This document shows positions 24,621 through 36,427 of a DNA stretch of 64,000 bases, piece by piece. Source of the stretch: Toxonevra muliebris (Eukaryota > Arthropoda > Insecta > Diptera > Pallopteridae); NCBI GenBank assembly GCA_963691655.1, contig OY829327.1, forward strand, positions 67,344,079 through 67,408,078. Direction: 5' to 3'. Within the stretch, counting starts at the first letter, position 1, and each line of letters opens with the position of its first letter. The position numbers were made by a program, and so were the translations under genes. The notes under the pieces were generated by a model. That model ran no database searches and was not told the origin of the DNA. It worked only from the letters and a program-made list of their open reading frames with translations.

Positions 24621-25735
24621 TAATGCTAATTGTTTATATCTTCTTCTCTTTCTCATTTGTCTATGTATGTGTGTACCCTCCAAGCAATTCGGTAGTCGAC
24701 TACGAAAATAGCACACTTCTAGTTAACTTTTATGACCTAACTATAAGCTAAATACAATGTAATGGAGAACTTCCCCAAAATCAAACCGTGCATATTCTGT
24801 GCAGTGGATTTGTTGTTTGACATATTTTCTCATCTCTGTTTAAAGAGCATTTGACTGTTGTTTCATTTTTTTTTCTTTTGTGCATTGTGAAATTTAATGC
24901 AGTTAAGTGAGGTTAAAGTATGCAACTAAATTAGAAATAGTTTAATATTAATATTTGTTTAACTTAAGTTGTTAAACTCTCTTTTATTGATTGAATTTTA
25001 AATTGTTTATATGGGCATCACCCGTTGTTTCTATTGTTCTACATCGATAAAGATGTTTTGCTGAATTATATGTATATTTAAAATTTGAAGGCAGCGAGAT
25101 GTGCTCGGCTCCTATACTGTATTTTTTATATTCATTTCTTTTCCTTACTTACAAAGGGAACACATCAAATGCACCTCCAGCTTTGATCCCAAAATTTACA
25201 TTTGTAATTACTTTGAATTCTTACTCTAATTAAAGATTGTAGATCTAAATTCAAAGTCTCTTTTTTTTTGCTATTTCATTTCAAACCACTATAAGTTTGA
25301 AACAATATTAATGTGAGAAATGCAAGAAAAATAAAATAATTTCATAAAATGTAATGCTTTTTATTAAATTTTAAATATTTTAAGATGTATCAATTATAAA
25401 TTGTAAGCTAATAAACTTATGTAATAAGTTTATAGGTAACAATAAATTAGATAACGCTTAGCTAGCTTTTAAGCAACTAACTTTAAGTTAGTTGAAAAGT
25501 CATGCAGAGACGGACAATTGACTACTGCCTAGGACATCGTAATGTTAAAATAGTCAGTTGGTTCCATTAAAAATAATCCAATTATCAACCACCTCTAGTT
25601 GCAAAATAGTTAGATTAAAGTGCATTAAAAGTTACCTGAGTTGTTGGCAGGGTATGTACACACATATATGTATATTTTACTCTTGCTAAAGCAATGATTT
25701 TTGATCTATGAATAAAATTAAAAAACTTCCGATGC
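24621..25735. other. Non-coding stretch
   Basis: AT-rich, no gene or repeat recognised apart from simple T runs. AAAGCAATGATTTTT at about 25687 recurs at about 10447. Confidence 0.35.
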
Positions 25736-25739
25736 TAAT

Positions 25740-27760
25740 ATTTTATACTAGCTGGGCTTGGCCCAGCTTCGTTGTCAGGACCTGGCAAAGTAGGGGTAAT
25801 GCAAAAATTACAACAACTAAAACTTTTGCAAGAGATATATCTATATGAGCGTGCCAGTCTCCGATCAAAATCAAATCATTGCACTAATAATTCATATCAT
25901 TTACATGAGTAGTTCCGCTTCCACGTGTTTAATGGTGTCAACATTCTTCTCAGTTATTGCTATCAACATCCCATCTTAACATACAAACCTTCATCATTTT
26001 TCTTACTATGGCTCTCTAATAACTATCAACATATATTTACAATTAAATTTTGATTGCTTGCTTCATTATGGTTCCCTATATGGCTACTTTAATTTGCTAA
26101 AGCCTTAACACGCATTTTTCAAATTTTACAGGAGAATTTCGAGAATTTGTAATTTAAACTAAAAGAAAAGATTGCAAGTTTTCAGTGTAGGCTTCTAAAA
26201 TTTTCGGTACAGGGCAAATTTTTTATTATAACCCAACCAAATCTCTTTACTGAATAACTGATGTTGGGGCCTTAGCAAAATAAGGCAAAGATACATATAT
26301 ACCTTTTGAAGCATTTCCTTTGTATGTCAAAACACTTCCACATTCTGCCCAACAACTACTTTACACACAAACTGCCAGTGTGTTCTTTGCAATAGTTCAT
26401 CAGGTATACAGTTTCAAACATTTTCTTTGCATGGGAGGTGTCACGCATATTTTATTTATTCCATTAATTTTTTTTTTCTAGCATTTTCCATTGGCAATCA
26501 AAGCTCTCTAACCACAAATAATTTAGAAAATATACCTTATAAAACCGAGGTAGAACAGTCACTAACTCAAGTCTACCCATACTTTACCCACCAAATTCCA
26601 TTGACAAATCATATTATCATTCCAAATCTTAGTACTGAACTAAAAATAGTTTCTAAGAAATATATATAAAAGCAATAGAGTTGAACGGAAAAGGCCACGC
26701 CTATCCATATTTTTTCATGCCATTGACAAATAACGTTTTTTAGAAACGTGTCACAAATGAATACTGAGATATTCCATAGCTAAAACTCAGATTATATAGG
26801 ATATTCCATGTCCCCATGTCCATGCGCCATTACATTGCCAGTTAACATCCTTGTACTAAATCTCTGATTGTGGAGATATACCCGAAAATTATCTGAGTTA
26901 TAGATGGGCATATGTCCATGAAATCAAGTTACAGTTTTATATAATAGTATAAAAAAAATTAATTATTTGTATAAAAAAAGAATCACTTGGTGGGTTCATC
27001 TGTAGTGGGGATTCGAACTCATAACACTAAAAAACTCACAATTTCTTTGCGCAACCACACCCTCCTTTTTAATTCACTAAGCAACAAAACTTTACAAAAT
27101 GGTGTGATCACATTAGTAATATATAATAATGCCTTTTGTGTGTTTGTATGTTTTTTATTCACTTTTGTCGGTATTTGTTTTTTGTTGTTTATTTATTTTT
27201 TTCCACCCCACCAATAAAAAAAAAATGTGTTGAAAAAAAAAATTATTTGGTCCCGCTTCCAACTCACTATTCCACAACTCTTTCCTACATCCACCACTTT
27301 ACCTTCCCTTCTAACCAACTCATCCACACACCACTATGAAATACTGTGATCAAATTAGTAATATGTAGTTAAATTCATGCAAATGAAAAAGAATTTCAAA
27401 TGCAAAGCTCATACGCATTCTACAGGTAAACTATTAACTTTAGATATATGCCACCACTGACTTTATTTTAGCAAACGATAAGATCTATAATATTTCTATA
27501 CATAATTTTTATATACCTTTTATAGTTTAAGCAGCATTTTGCATTAAGTAGCTAAATTTTTTAAAAAAGTTGACTTTGATCCAAATATCGGTCTATATTA
27601 AAGAAACTATTTGAAATTAACTTAAAATAAATATCGACTTAACTCAACAAATGTCCAAAACAATTACATACTGAATTTCATGACAATCCGTTGCGAAATA
27701 TAGAAACCTATTAGGACTAAACATTTAACAGAACTCTATTTTATATATATAGATTATAAT
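25740..27760. repeat. Dispersed repeat with TACTAGCTGGGC start and TATATATAGATT end
   Basis: The left edge reads TACTAGCTGGGCTTGGC and the right edge TATATATATAGATT. Internally it has GGGAGGTGTCACGC, CCATTGACAAAT and GAGATAT blocks that resemble the repeated blocks at 52.2-53.5 kb (GGAGGTGCCACGC, GAGATAT). No long ORF. A segment near 27018 (GGGATTCGAACTC) is the inverse of a tRNA B box, so a tRNA-like SINE fragment on the minus strand is possible inside. I do not know the family. Confidence 0.5.
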
Positions 27761-27789
27761 ACATTTGTATATATTTTAGATATTTCATT

Positions 27790-27915
27790 ATACTTTGTTG
27801 TCCAGTTCTGAACTATGTTTAAAGTTTCAAGTCTCTAGCTCATCGGGAAGCTAGTTTAAAGTCGATTGCAAGATTCCACCCGAACAGACAGACACCATTG
27901 AAAGCGAGTTGATAT
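27790..27915. repeat. CCACCCGAACAGACAGACA repeat, copy A
   Basis: The run from TCCAGTTCTGAACTATGTTT through CCACCCGAACAGACAGACA to GAGTTGATATAAACG matches 63140-63265 almost word for word. At 27.9 kb it abuts the Mutator-like fragment; at 63.3 kb it abuts unrelated sequence. Confidence 0.75.
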
Positions 27916-28250
27916 AAACGTGGTGGCATGCCCATTAATCCACAAAATTTCGTCCATTCCGCTGCTCCCAAGCCGAGCAATCTCATCGTCAGGATAAACC
28001 GTCTGTTTAATTCGTAGGAATGTTTAACTGTAGAACACGAACTGTCACAAATTACTGTAATTTTGAAGCCAAGTCCTCGCGGTTCCATTGGTGCGGATTT
28101 AACATCACCGCCACAAGATTCACGATCCCATAATCGACCGAATGATCAACAGGTACATTTACCTTAACACCAAGTCTTAATTTTTTCCGAGACGTACTGA
28201 AACTAGTTTCGTTGGTTTCTGCTGTCTTCGGATTAAACTAGTAACTTTCA
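27905..28250 (-). pseudogene. Mutator-like transposase N-terminal domain fragment
   Basis: On the minus strand about 28230-28130 reads KKLRLGVKVNVPVDHSVDYG. After a frame change, 28120-27905 reads CGGDVKSAPMEPRGLGFKI, then ICDSSC, ELNRRFILTMRLLGLGAAEW and TKFCGLMGMPP. This series (Cys pair, RGLGFK, NRRF, MRLLGLG, KFCG.M..P) is the hallmark of the Mutator-like transposase domain found in many arthropod DNA transposons. Both the beginning and the catalytic DDE part are missing, and the fragment stops abruptly against the CCACCCGAACAGACAGACA repeat. Confidence 0.68.
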
Positions 28251-28439
28251 AGTCAATGTTCAATTTTGCCAGTTTTTCATACGGGTTAAAATCGTATAAA
28301 CTGGATGAGAAACCGTGATAAACTTTTAATATTACCTTTCAAAAAGCCTTTATACGAAATGAATTAGCTGTTTGTAAACACGTGTGAAGCCGTGAATGAA
28401 ATTTGGAAAATATTTTCTCAACATGATGTGCTTTGAGAA

Positions 28440-28577
28440 AATGCAATAAAAAATTTTCGGTTTTTTTTGGGCCAACACAAGTATATATGTATAACCCCTT
28501 AAAGTAGCTACCACCGACTCAGAATTCCGGTAGTAATTTTTAATAATTTCCCAGCATTGCTCGTTCGAGAACTTCAC
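28440..28577 (-). pseudogene. Transposase N-terminus (mariner/IS630-type HTH) fragment
   Basis: The minus strand reads MKFSNEQCWEIIKNYY followed by SESVVATLRGY. This resembles the first helix-turn-helix of IS630/mariner-group transposases (a NEQ..EII..YY..ESV pattern). The similarity stops after about 30 residues. The rest, including the DDE nuclease, is absent. Confidence 0.45.
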
Positions 28578-28628
28578 ACTTCACTTCACACAAAAAAGTA
28601 TATTCACCATTTGTGTTTAAAAAACTAA

Positions 28629-28799
28629 ATTGTGTATTAACGAACACAAGGCAGGAGTGAAAGCAAATAACAAGCAATTGAAATTTTTCAATCACTAAAT
28701 TTTTTACTTCATTGGTTTGTGTGTTTTAATTTCATTTGCTTGTGTTTCGTTTAGTTCACAAGAAGTTTCACTTCTGCCTTGTGTTCGTTAATACACAAT
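28629..28799. mobile_element. 171-bp foldback MITE
   Basis: ATTGTGTATTAACGAACACA at 28629 continues with AGGCAGGAGTGAAA. The right end is its inverse with one or two differences (33-bp terminal repeats). The inner part also folds (CAAATAACAAGCAATTG with CATTTGCTTGTG). No coding, no certain target duplication. Confidence 0.8.
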
Positions 28800-31700
28800 C
28801 AATTTTTTTTGGGATTAATGCTAGAACAAAAATTTCAACTCTGTACCGGTAACTTCGATGACAAATTGCACCCTTGTGGAGATGAGAAAGGAATACCTAA
28901 AAAAATCTCATAGGTCTTTGGACCACTCTATCATGTTTATATGAGAACTCTCTACAGAGAGTGCATCCTTACCTGGCTCTGAGAAGAACAAGAGTTATTT
29001 ATTACAAACGGTGTTATATCTGTTCATTACAGCAGCCATATACTGCTTAGTTTTTACTTCATTATTAAATGTTATATTGCAGTATCAATGCATACGGCAA
29101 CACCTGCGCTCAAAACGACTAGGTACATATTTACATATATACGGTCTTATGTATGTATGCACATCTAAAGCTTACAATTAGTTAATTAATGAAATGAAAC
29201 ATTCTAAATGTCATGAGGGTATCTTTATATAAAACGAGTAAATTTCGGAGCATGTATGAATTAATTACTTATTTTATTTGAATTCAGAGCTCAGAAATTT
29301 TTGCTAATCGTTTTTTTTTTCCCATAATTTGAAAGTGTATATTCGTAGATACAGTAGGTACAATATAACATCGATAAATGCAGTTAATCGCAATGAAAAC
29401 GCACCGTATTGAAAATGGATTATACTTTTACATATACAATTAAATTCAGTTATTTATTATTTTATCATTTCAATTTACATATTTGTAAGAAAATACTTAT
29501 GCTATTAGTGCATCAATTATCGAGGCCATACTGTATGAATATGAATACTCACATCACTGGATATGAAAAAAACGACCAATTAAATGCTTAAATCTCGTTA
29601 AAACTTTTCATTCTAATTATAAAACGGAAATTCGCTTAAAAGAAGAAGCTCAAAAGGAAAATATAAAAAGCAAATAAGCGAAAACAAAACAAACGCAAAA
29701 AAAAGCTTGAAGAAAAACAGTATTTTAGCATAATTGTTGACCCAGAAAGAAAACTGAAACTTTTTTCTTCTGGATTCGCTGGTGTTGGTGAGCGTGTGTG
29801 TGTGGTGTTGGTGTTGCGTTGCATGGTTTTGAATTTGGCTTTAATTTTATTTTCATTTCAGTTGATTTGTAATTAGGAAACGACCACCAACTGTCGCAGC
29901 ATCCGCCCCATTTACACTCTCACCGCCGCCGCTGCCGCCGTGGCACATTAGTAGTCATTGAGTACAAACACACACACACACCTACACACACTCAACATTA
30001 CAAACAAATGCGCCATCTGGTGGCGAGCACAAATGCGCAATTTTTTGTTTTTCAAATGCGGGTAAGGCAAATGCAAAAGCAAATGATAAAAAAAAGAATA
30101 CAACAACAGATCAAAATGGCCTGCACTACTTACTGTCAAACTCTGCCTAGTATCCCCCTATCCCTCGCTCCACTCTTTCCACCCCCGAGGCGGGGGGCGA
30201 AAGCAAACCAAACTGATTAGCGTCAGCATCAGTGCAAGCGTCGAATGAAATATTTGCAGGCGCCATCATCAAAATGGTGCGCTGGGGTATTTTTTGCGGT
30301 CGACAAGATACACTTTCACTGGGACACAAAGAGCATGTACTTGCCTCGTTTTAGAGTGGAGTAAAGAGATAGAGAGGACAATGTCGGGGGGCAGAAGGGA
30401 TTTTCTCATATTCCTGCTGTCAGTGCTACTGTTTTCTTTCTTCCTGTTTTTTTTTTAGCTGTTTTGTTTGTTATTTTCTCCTAAAAACTTTATTAAAAAT
30501 TTAAATTGAGTTTACCATTAACTTTTTTCATGTTTTTTGCTTCAACTTTTTCCGTTTTGTTTCCTAAATTACATAAAAATTTAAATATTATTAGAAACCC
30601 TTCGTTCATTTTCACCTTTTCATTCTTTCCTCAGCGATTTACTTTTGGGAATATTTTAATCCTTTTCATTGAAGAAGGAATTGGAAAGTTTATTTTTTGT
30701 GTGAATTTTCTTGTGGTCAAAATTTTATAGAATTTTTACAAGTTTCCATTTACTCTTGTTGTTATCTACATTTACGGTTTTCTTGTTGTTGTTTTTATCT
30801 ACCTCTTTTGTTCGGGAGATAATTTCTTCATATAAATATTTGAGAATTTACAAGCGCTTTGTTTGGAGCTAGGTTATGATAATGAGCTTGTCAGCGAGCG
30901 CACATGTTACTGATGCCAATCCAAAGCATGGACAAATTTTGGTAGTGCTATAATTAGGTTGAGCCAAGGATGGTGGACATTGCCGAACATTTGAATTCTG
31001 AGGGTACGAAGTTGAAAAATCCTATTTTTTGTTTGCTAAGACAACCTATAAGTATTTCTGAAGAAATGCGATAAACTTTAAAACTATGAACAAATTAAGA
31101 TGTGATTTTTTAGCTTAACACTAAATAGGCGGAATGTGCAGGATGGTGGTGGTGTACCGAAGTATTTAGCTTATTCGGCAGCAAAATTGGATGTTACTCA
31201 CTGGGTTTTCCAGTATAAATAAAACTCTTGTGAAAGGTTACGTATAAAATATTTAATGTTCGGTCTTCATTCAACTTAGTTTCATTCTTGTTTTCTTTAT
31301 TTCTTCAAAACATAAATACATACATATATAATAGTGATATATTTATCCAACTTTAATAGAGGCGTTCTTGCGTAGTTATTTTAAATTTCCAACACATATG
31401 TATCTACAAACTTTACTTGCATCAATTTCCTTGTGCAAAATCAATCCTTGTCTTTGTGTTTGTGTATTTTACACTCTTTACTTTTAATTTGTGCTTATAA
31501 TTGAACTTCAACCCTTTGCTCTGAGCATTAAAAACAAGTTCAATAGCAACAAATTTTCCAAACACTTTACAAATCATAGGAGCAACTTGTTTTACACACA
31601 ATCGTACTATTTGAACATATGTACTTGTTAAGGATATTACCAACCCACACCAATCACAATCACCTCACACTCACATTCATTCCCGCTTGATTCATTCTTT

Positions 31701-31994
31701 TGTATGATTTCTCACATTCGATAGCAGTATAATTCAAAATTGAAATTCGAACTTAATCCTCGTAGAAATTTTTTTGTTGACCACAACAAAAAAGTATATT
31801 TCACCCTCCATATACTTATCTTCCTCCCTTTGGCGCTTGCTTTATGCAGCAGCAGCAACAACTAGAACTGTGATTCTTAATCTTCTTTAAAGCTCTTTAT
31901 TCTCTGTGATTGCATTTATGATATATTAACCTACCATATAGGAGATTCTAGATTGCTTGATCTAAAATGGATACAAGAAAGTGCACAGCAATGA
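28800..31994. other. Non-coding stretch
   Basis: No coding similarity. A CA-rich run lies at about 29967-29990 beside a GC-rich patch at 29880-29945 (CCGCCGCCGCTGCCGCC). Another GC-rich segment lies at 30160-30310. These look like conserved non-coding or untranslated sequence of a host gene, without proof. AT-rich elsewhere. Confidence 0.4.
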
Positions 31995-32620
31995 TTTCCA
32001 ATCAGGGCTGTAAAATTTCAAGTACCAGTACAAAAAAGTACTGGCACTCATTATTTTGTTATTGGTACTTGAAAAACCAACCAGTACTTTTTCAAGTACC
32101 GATTCTCAGTATATCACTTTCAAGTACTTTCAAGGATTTTCAAGGATTTCAAGTATATTCCAATAATTTAAGTATTTTGATATACGTGGACCACTTTGCT
32201 CAACGAACTACTGATTTAATTAGATTGTGCAAGTTCTTAATAAATATTATTAAATAATCTTTTTAGAAAATGTTTCTTGTTAAAAATTATTAGAACATCG
32301 AAATGACCTACGACGTACACTTTCTCGAGCCACTCACACTACGTAAGTAAATAATGGAATCGTTTGTTGTTGTATTTACATTAGGTTTCCATATTGAGCC
32401 AACAATATTTAAAAATAAAATTATTTAATTGATTTAAAAAAATATATCCATCAGAATATTCGGGTTTTTGCATTATTCTGGGAAAAGTGTACCTCGTAGG
32501 TATTCCGATGTTGTGGGACCCCCTATAATTTTTAACGAGGACAATTTTTTCCAAGGACAGTATAATAGTTTTCTCAACAGTTTTTGTTTTATCGGCCATT
32601 TTTTGGAAAAGGGGGCTTAA

Positions 32621-33141
32621 CCCATTAAGAATGGGACTGCCGCAATTTCAAAGCTTATTTAAATGGCTCTGTTAACTATGAAAACGAATTTAAACAAATT
32701 TGAGCCATATCATTAGAAAGAAAATGTATAGAACAAAAATTTCTTAAAATAAATCATAAAATATGTTATAATTTTTTAAGAATTTTTTGAAAGAGTTTTG
32801 ATATTTTTTAAAATTTCACAATTTTTAAAAATTGAAATAGCCGTTCGAAAATTTTAAAAAAAATTATAAGTTTTGTTCTATAATTTTTTTTTCTAAACTC
32901 CACTCGTTCTATGAAAAATTCCTTAAAGTTCTGAAGCGACTTTTCTCGTTCAATCCGCCATTTTGCATATTTACATGCGAAATTGTGAAACATTTTGAAG
33001 TTGAGGATGCATGGACGCCGAAATAACTTAAAAAAAAAACAATTTTGCATAAAAATGATATAGCTCAAATTTTTTTAAGTTCGTTTTCATAGTTAACAAA
33101 GCCACTTATATAAGCTTTGCGGTCGTCCCGTCCTTAATAGG
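32621..33141. mobile_element. piggyBac-type MITE, 521 bp, TTAA flanks
   Basis: Flanked by TTAA at 32617-32620 and 33142-33145. The ends are CCCATTAAGAATGGGACTGC and the inverse of CCTATTAAGGACGGGACGAC. The inverted repeats run on for about 90 bp (GGCTCTGTTAACTATGAAAA region). The related copy at 55.9 kb has a single TTAA (55986-55989) at the matching place and no insert, which shows directly that this is an insertion. No coding capacity. Confidence 0.88.
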
Positions 33142-33278
33142 TTAAAATATCATTTTCAAGAGGAAGGGTAGCAGATGGAGGAAAAAATAATGTTTTAAAA
33201 TTGTCTCTTTATTATCTCTTTATTCTTAACAACTTTTCTTCAGATATTAAATTCATATCTGTTGAAATAAAGAAATTT

Positions 33279-33983
33279 CCTATTCACCAAATACAATTTA
33301 CAATTACAAATTTGTGTTTGTGAATCACAATTACAAATGTGCAAAACCATTTTTCGTTTTATAAGTTACAACTCACAAATTCACAAATTTGTAATAAGAG
33401 GCAACAAAAATTGTAGATTACTAGTATCAAAAAATTACGTTTCACGAAATTTTTGTATGACTTGTAAATAACCAATTTTTTTTTTTTTTACAAATTTGTG
33501 ACACCGATGAGTGAACAAAATAAAATTTTGCGGCTGCTTTGATTAAGCGGCATTTCTACCAAAAAACTTTGTATAAAAAGAAAAAATAAAATAATTTTTA
33601 AATTTGGTATATATGTTTATGTTTATATAAAAAATTTTTTAAATTAAATCTACACGTTTTAGATGCTGATTAAAAACTGTAAATATAAAAACAGTTTGTA
33701 AGAAATTCTTACAAATGTTATAAATTTGTGGTTAGTCGTCTGTTTGATGAAACAAAAAACTACAAAGTAGTAACATTTCTACAAATTTGTTACTTGTAAA
33801 CTACAACTACAAATCCTGTTTGGTGAAACAAATATTGACAAATTTTTCATTACAAGCACTTGTGATTTACAAGTCCGAATTCCCAATTGTAGGAATTTTG
33901 TGAAACCACATTTAACTATTTTTTTTTACAATTTTGTGAAAATTTCCTTACAATTCATATATTTGCAAGTTGGTGAAATAGGG
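33279..33983. mobile_element. MITE with CCTATTTCACCAA ends, ~705 bp
   Basis: The left end reads CCTATTCACCAAATACAATT and the right end is the inverse of CCCTATTTCACCAACTTGCA. The interior is full of ACAAATTTGT-type self-complementary words. The related sequence at 55.86-55.92 kb runs past this place without the element, so it is an insert in hAT element A. The target duplication is not clear. Confidence 0.75.
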
Positions 33984-34611
33984 CACTGGTCCATATTGTG
34001 GGAGAATTAGATGTGATGGAGAAAAACGCAGTAACTAAAAACATAAGGATCACTGCTACAAGCTATGCAAATTGGGTTAATTCACATCCAAATTTATTGG
34101 CCTCAGAGCTGATGTACATAAACACTTCTTTCGCAATTTTAAAGCAAAAATCCAGGATACTTAATTATTACACAAAGTTAAAGTTGTGGTTTCGGTTACT
34201 TGTAGAAGACGTATGCATTGTAATTATTTTGTAGTTTGACGATATGGAAGTATAAACTTTGTAGGTTTGCTTTGCAATTGGCATTTTGGAAGTCAGCCCC
34301 ATTTATTAATTAATAGACAAGAGTTTATGCTAAGATAATCTTCTTTAACAACAACTGCACAGGTGACAAATATATTTGGTGGAGATCCCTGATCTAATAT
34401 GACATTCCGTCACGACTATCACATTCTCGACAAAGAATGTGAACCATTTGATTGCCCGTTTTCGCCGAGTAGTACTTGAAAATAATTGAAAAAAGTTGAA
34501 AATAATTGAAAGTACTTGAGTTTTTTCAAGCACCAGTACCAAAATAGCGAGTACCAATGCAAATACTAGTACTGGTACTCGCTATTTTGGTACTCAAGCT
34601 CTGGTTCCAAT

Positions 34612-36419
34612 CAGTAGCGTCTACAGAGGGGGAGGGGGGGGCTTATAGTGGCTGAAGCCCTCCCCCAGAACTCGACAATCTTATAGTGAACAGTCGTTTT
34701 TGAGAAATCAAAAATATTTAGATTTTTCCAAAAAAAAGCCATCAGTAATAATTTAATACAAATATTAAAATGGGGTCGGACATTTGAATCAATTCTGATT
34801 AGCCGCCATGCTGGGCATGCCAATAGGACGCACGTTACAGTGCAACTGGTTATTAAATACATTCAGGCTACATTAAATCTACAATTTCAACGCCAGCTTA
34901 TAAATGTCTTACTTTTAGAAAGCTTGATAATGGTCTAGTTTTTGGACTGAATTTTGTACTGAATGTTAGTCTGATATTGGTTTAACTTTCCCGTTTTTGC
35001 CTGTTTTTGATTTGAATTCTGATTTGATTGTATTGTAAGTCAGAATTTTGTTTTATTTTAGTTTGAATTTTAATCTGAATTTGGTTTGGGTTTTAATCCA
35101 TGTTTGGCCTAAATTTTGATTTGCTTTCCAGCGTTTGATCTGATTTCTGGTTTAAATTTTGGTTTGCTTTTAATTTGTATGTGGGGTCTTTTTAGCCTCA
35201 GTTTTAATCTGAATCTTAGTTTGAGTTGTGGTTAATATTTTCGTCTGAATTGGTTTGATTTTGATACTATTTTGGTCTGAATTTCGGTCTGAATTCTGTT
35301 TAAAAATTTGGTCTGAATTCTTCTGGAATTTTGGTCCAGTTTTTGTTTAATTTAAGTTAAAATTTTTTGATGTAAATATTTATCAGATATTCCCATTAGT
35401 TTTTGGTCTGAATTTTGGGTTACTTTCGCTCGTTATTTGATGCCCTTTTGGCCTAACTATTGGTCTGAGTTATGGTCTAAATTTTTTTTGAATTTTGGAA
35501 TGAATTTGAAAACTGATTTTGGTTTTTATTCGGTCTGAATTTTGGGTTTTTAGTCTGAGTTTTGACCTGAATTTGATCTCATTTTGGTCCCGATTTTTGT
35601 TGGAATTTGGTCCAATTCGTGGTCTGAACATTGTTTTTTTTTTTAACCGGTTGCTGCCCGGTACCCGAAAGCGTGTACGGATCTCATTGAAGTTTAAAAT
35701 GTATTGGTTTTTTGGTCAAATTAAGATATATTTACATTTCAAGTAATGTATAACGTTATCATTTTTTCATAAAAATGAAGTGCTTGGTTATGGAGTTGTG
35801 AGATCGTAAACTCACCACCAGGCTGATATTAATAGTGATATCGATGCTTACAGTGATATGAATATATATTTTAAAAATTCGTTTAAAGTACTATTCAAAT
35901 CATCTGTTATCTTAATTTAATTTTTTTCGGGTTTTTGTTTCGACCAAAAATGACTCAAAAAATAGAGATGTATCAAATTGTTTCATCAAAATTTTTTCTC
36001 AAAGGAAATTAATATTTCCTCCAAACAGTTTTCTCAAAATAGATCATTTAACAATATATATCAATCAGAAAAATCAAAATCAAGATTTTGATCTGAATTT
36101 GGTCTCATTTTGATCTAGATTTTTAATCTGAATTTGGTTCTTTTCTTGGTTTGAACTTTGATCTGAAAAAAGTATTTGAATTTTAGTTTGAAATTTGGTC
36201 GAAATTTTCGTCTATATTTCTATCCGATTTTAGTTTGAATTTTGGTCTCAGTTTTGTTCCAGTTATCTTTTAATTTTTCACCTGTGTTTGATAAAATTTT
36301 TGCACTAGTTTTTGGTCTAGGTTTAGGTCTAGGTTTTGGTCGATAGTGAGTCTGATATTTATCTTTTAATTTAGTAAAATCAGCCCTCCCCCCAAACCCA
36401 AGTCCTAGAACCGCCACTG
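34612..36419. mobile_element. hAT-type element B, 1.8 kb
   Basis: The left end reads CAGTAGCGTCTACAGAGGGG and the right end is the inverse of CAGTGGCGGTTCTAGGACTT, both with a following G run, as in many hAT elements. Exact 8-bp GTTCCAAT flanks lie at 34604-34611 and 36420-36427. The interior has no transposase. It is mostly a degenerate tandem repeat built on TTTGGTCTGAAT. The left flank is shared with element A. Confidence 0.85.
34920..36370. repeat. Degenerate TTTGGTCTGAAT minisatellite inside hAT B
   Basis: About 1.4 kb is built from variants of (A/T)TTTTGGTCTGAAT and GATCTGAATTTGG. Units are roughly 12-25 bases and strongly diverged. The block 35640-36080 is less regular and may be a separate insert. 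Confidence 0.75.
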
Positions 36420-36427
36420 GTTCCAAT

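Larger units (their letters stand above)
32003..34603. mobile_element. hAT-type element A, 2.6 kb including nested MITEs
   Basis: The left end reads CAGGGCTGTAAAATTTCAAG and the right end is the inverse of CAGAGCTTGAGTACC, both hAT-like. The 8-bp flanks are TTTCCAAT (31995-32002) and GTTCCAAT (34604-34611), one mismatch. Many GTACTTGA/CAAGTAC motifs sit within about 150 bp of each end, a usual arrangement for transposase-binding subterminal repeats. The core (about 32380-34070, minus) is related to 55840-56065. It is interrupted by two younger MITEs (32621-33141 and 33279-33983). No hAT transposase is recognised. Confidence 0.78.

Noticed and set aside
29880..30330. GC-richer patches that could be exons
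   Set aside because: Readings are low-complexity or stop-rich in all frames. Left as non-coding.
33998..34234. 78-codon ORF inside hAT element A
   Set aside because: No transposase motif. The segment is shared with 55.84 kb as non-coding sequence in the opposite reading.
35638..35690. TTTAACCGGTTGCTGCCCGG inside hAT B as a separate element end
   Set aside because: No partner inverted end or duplication found nearby.
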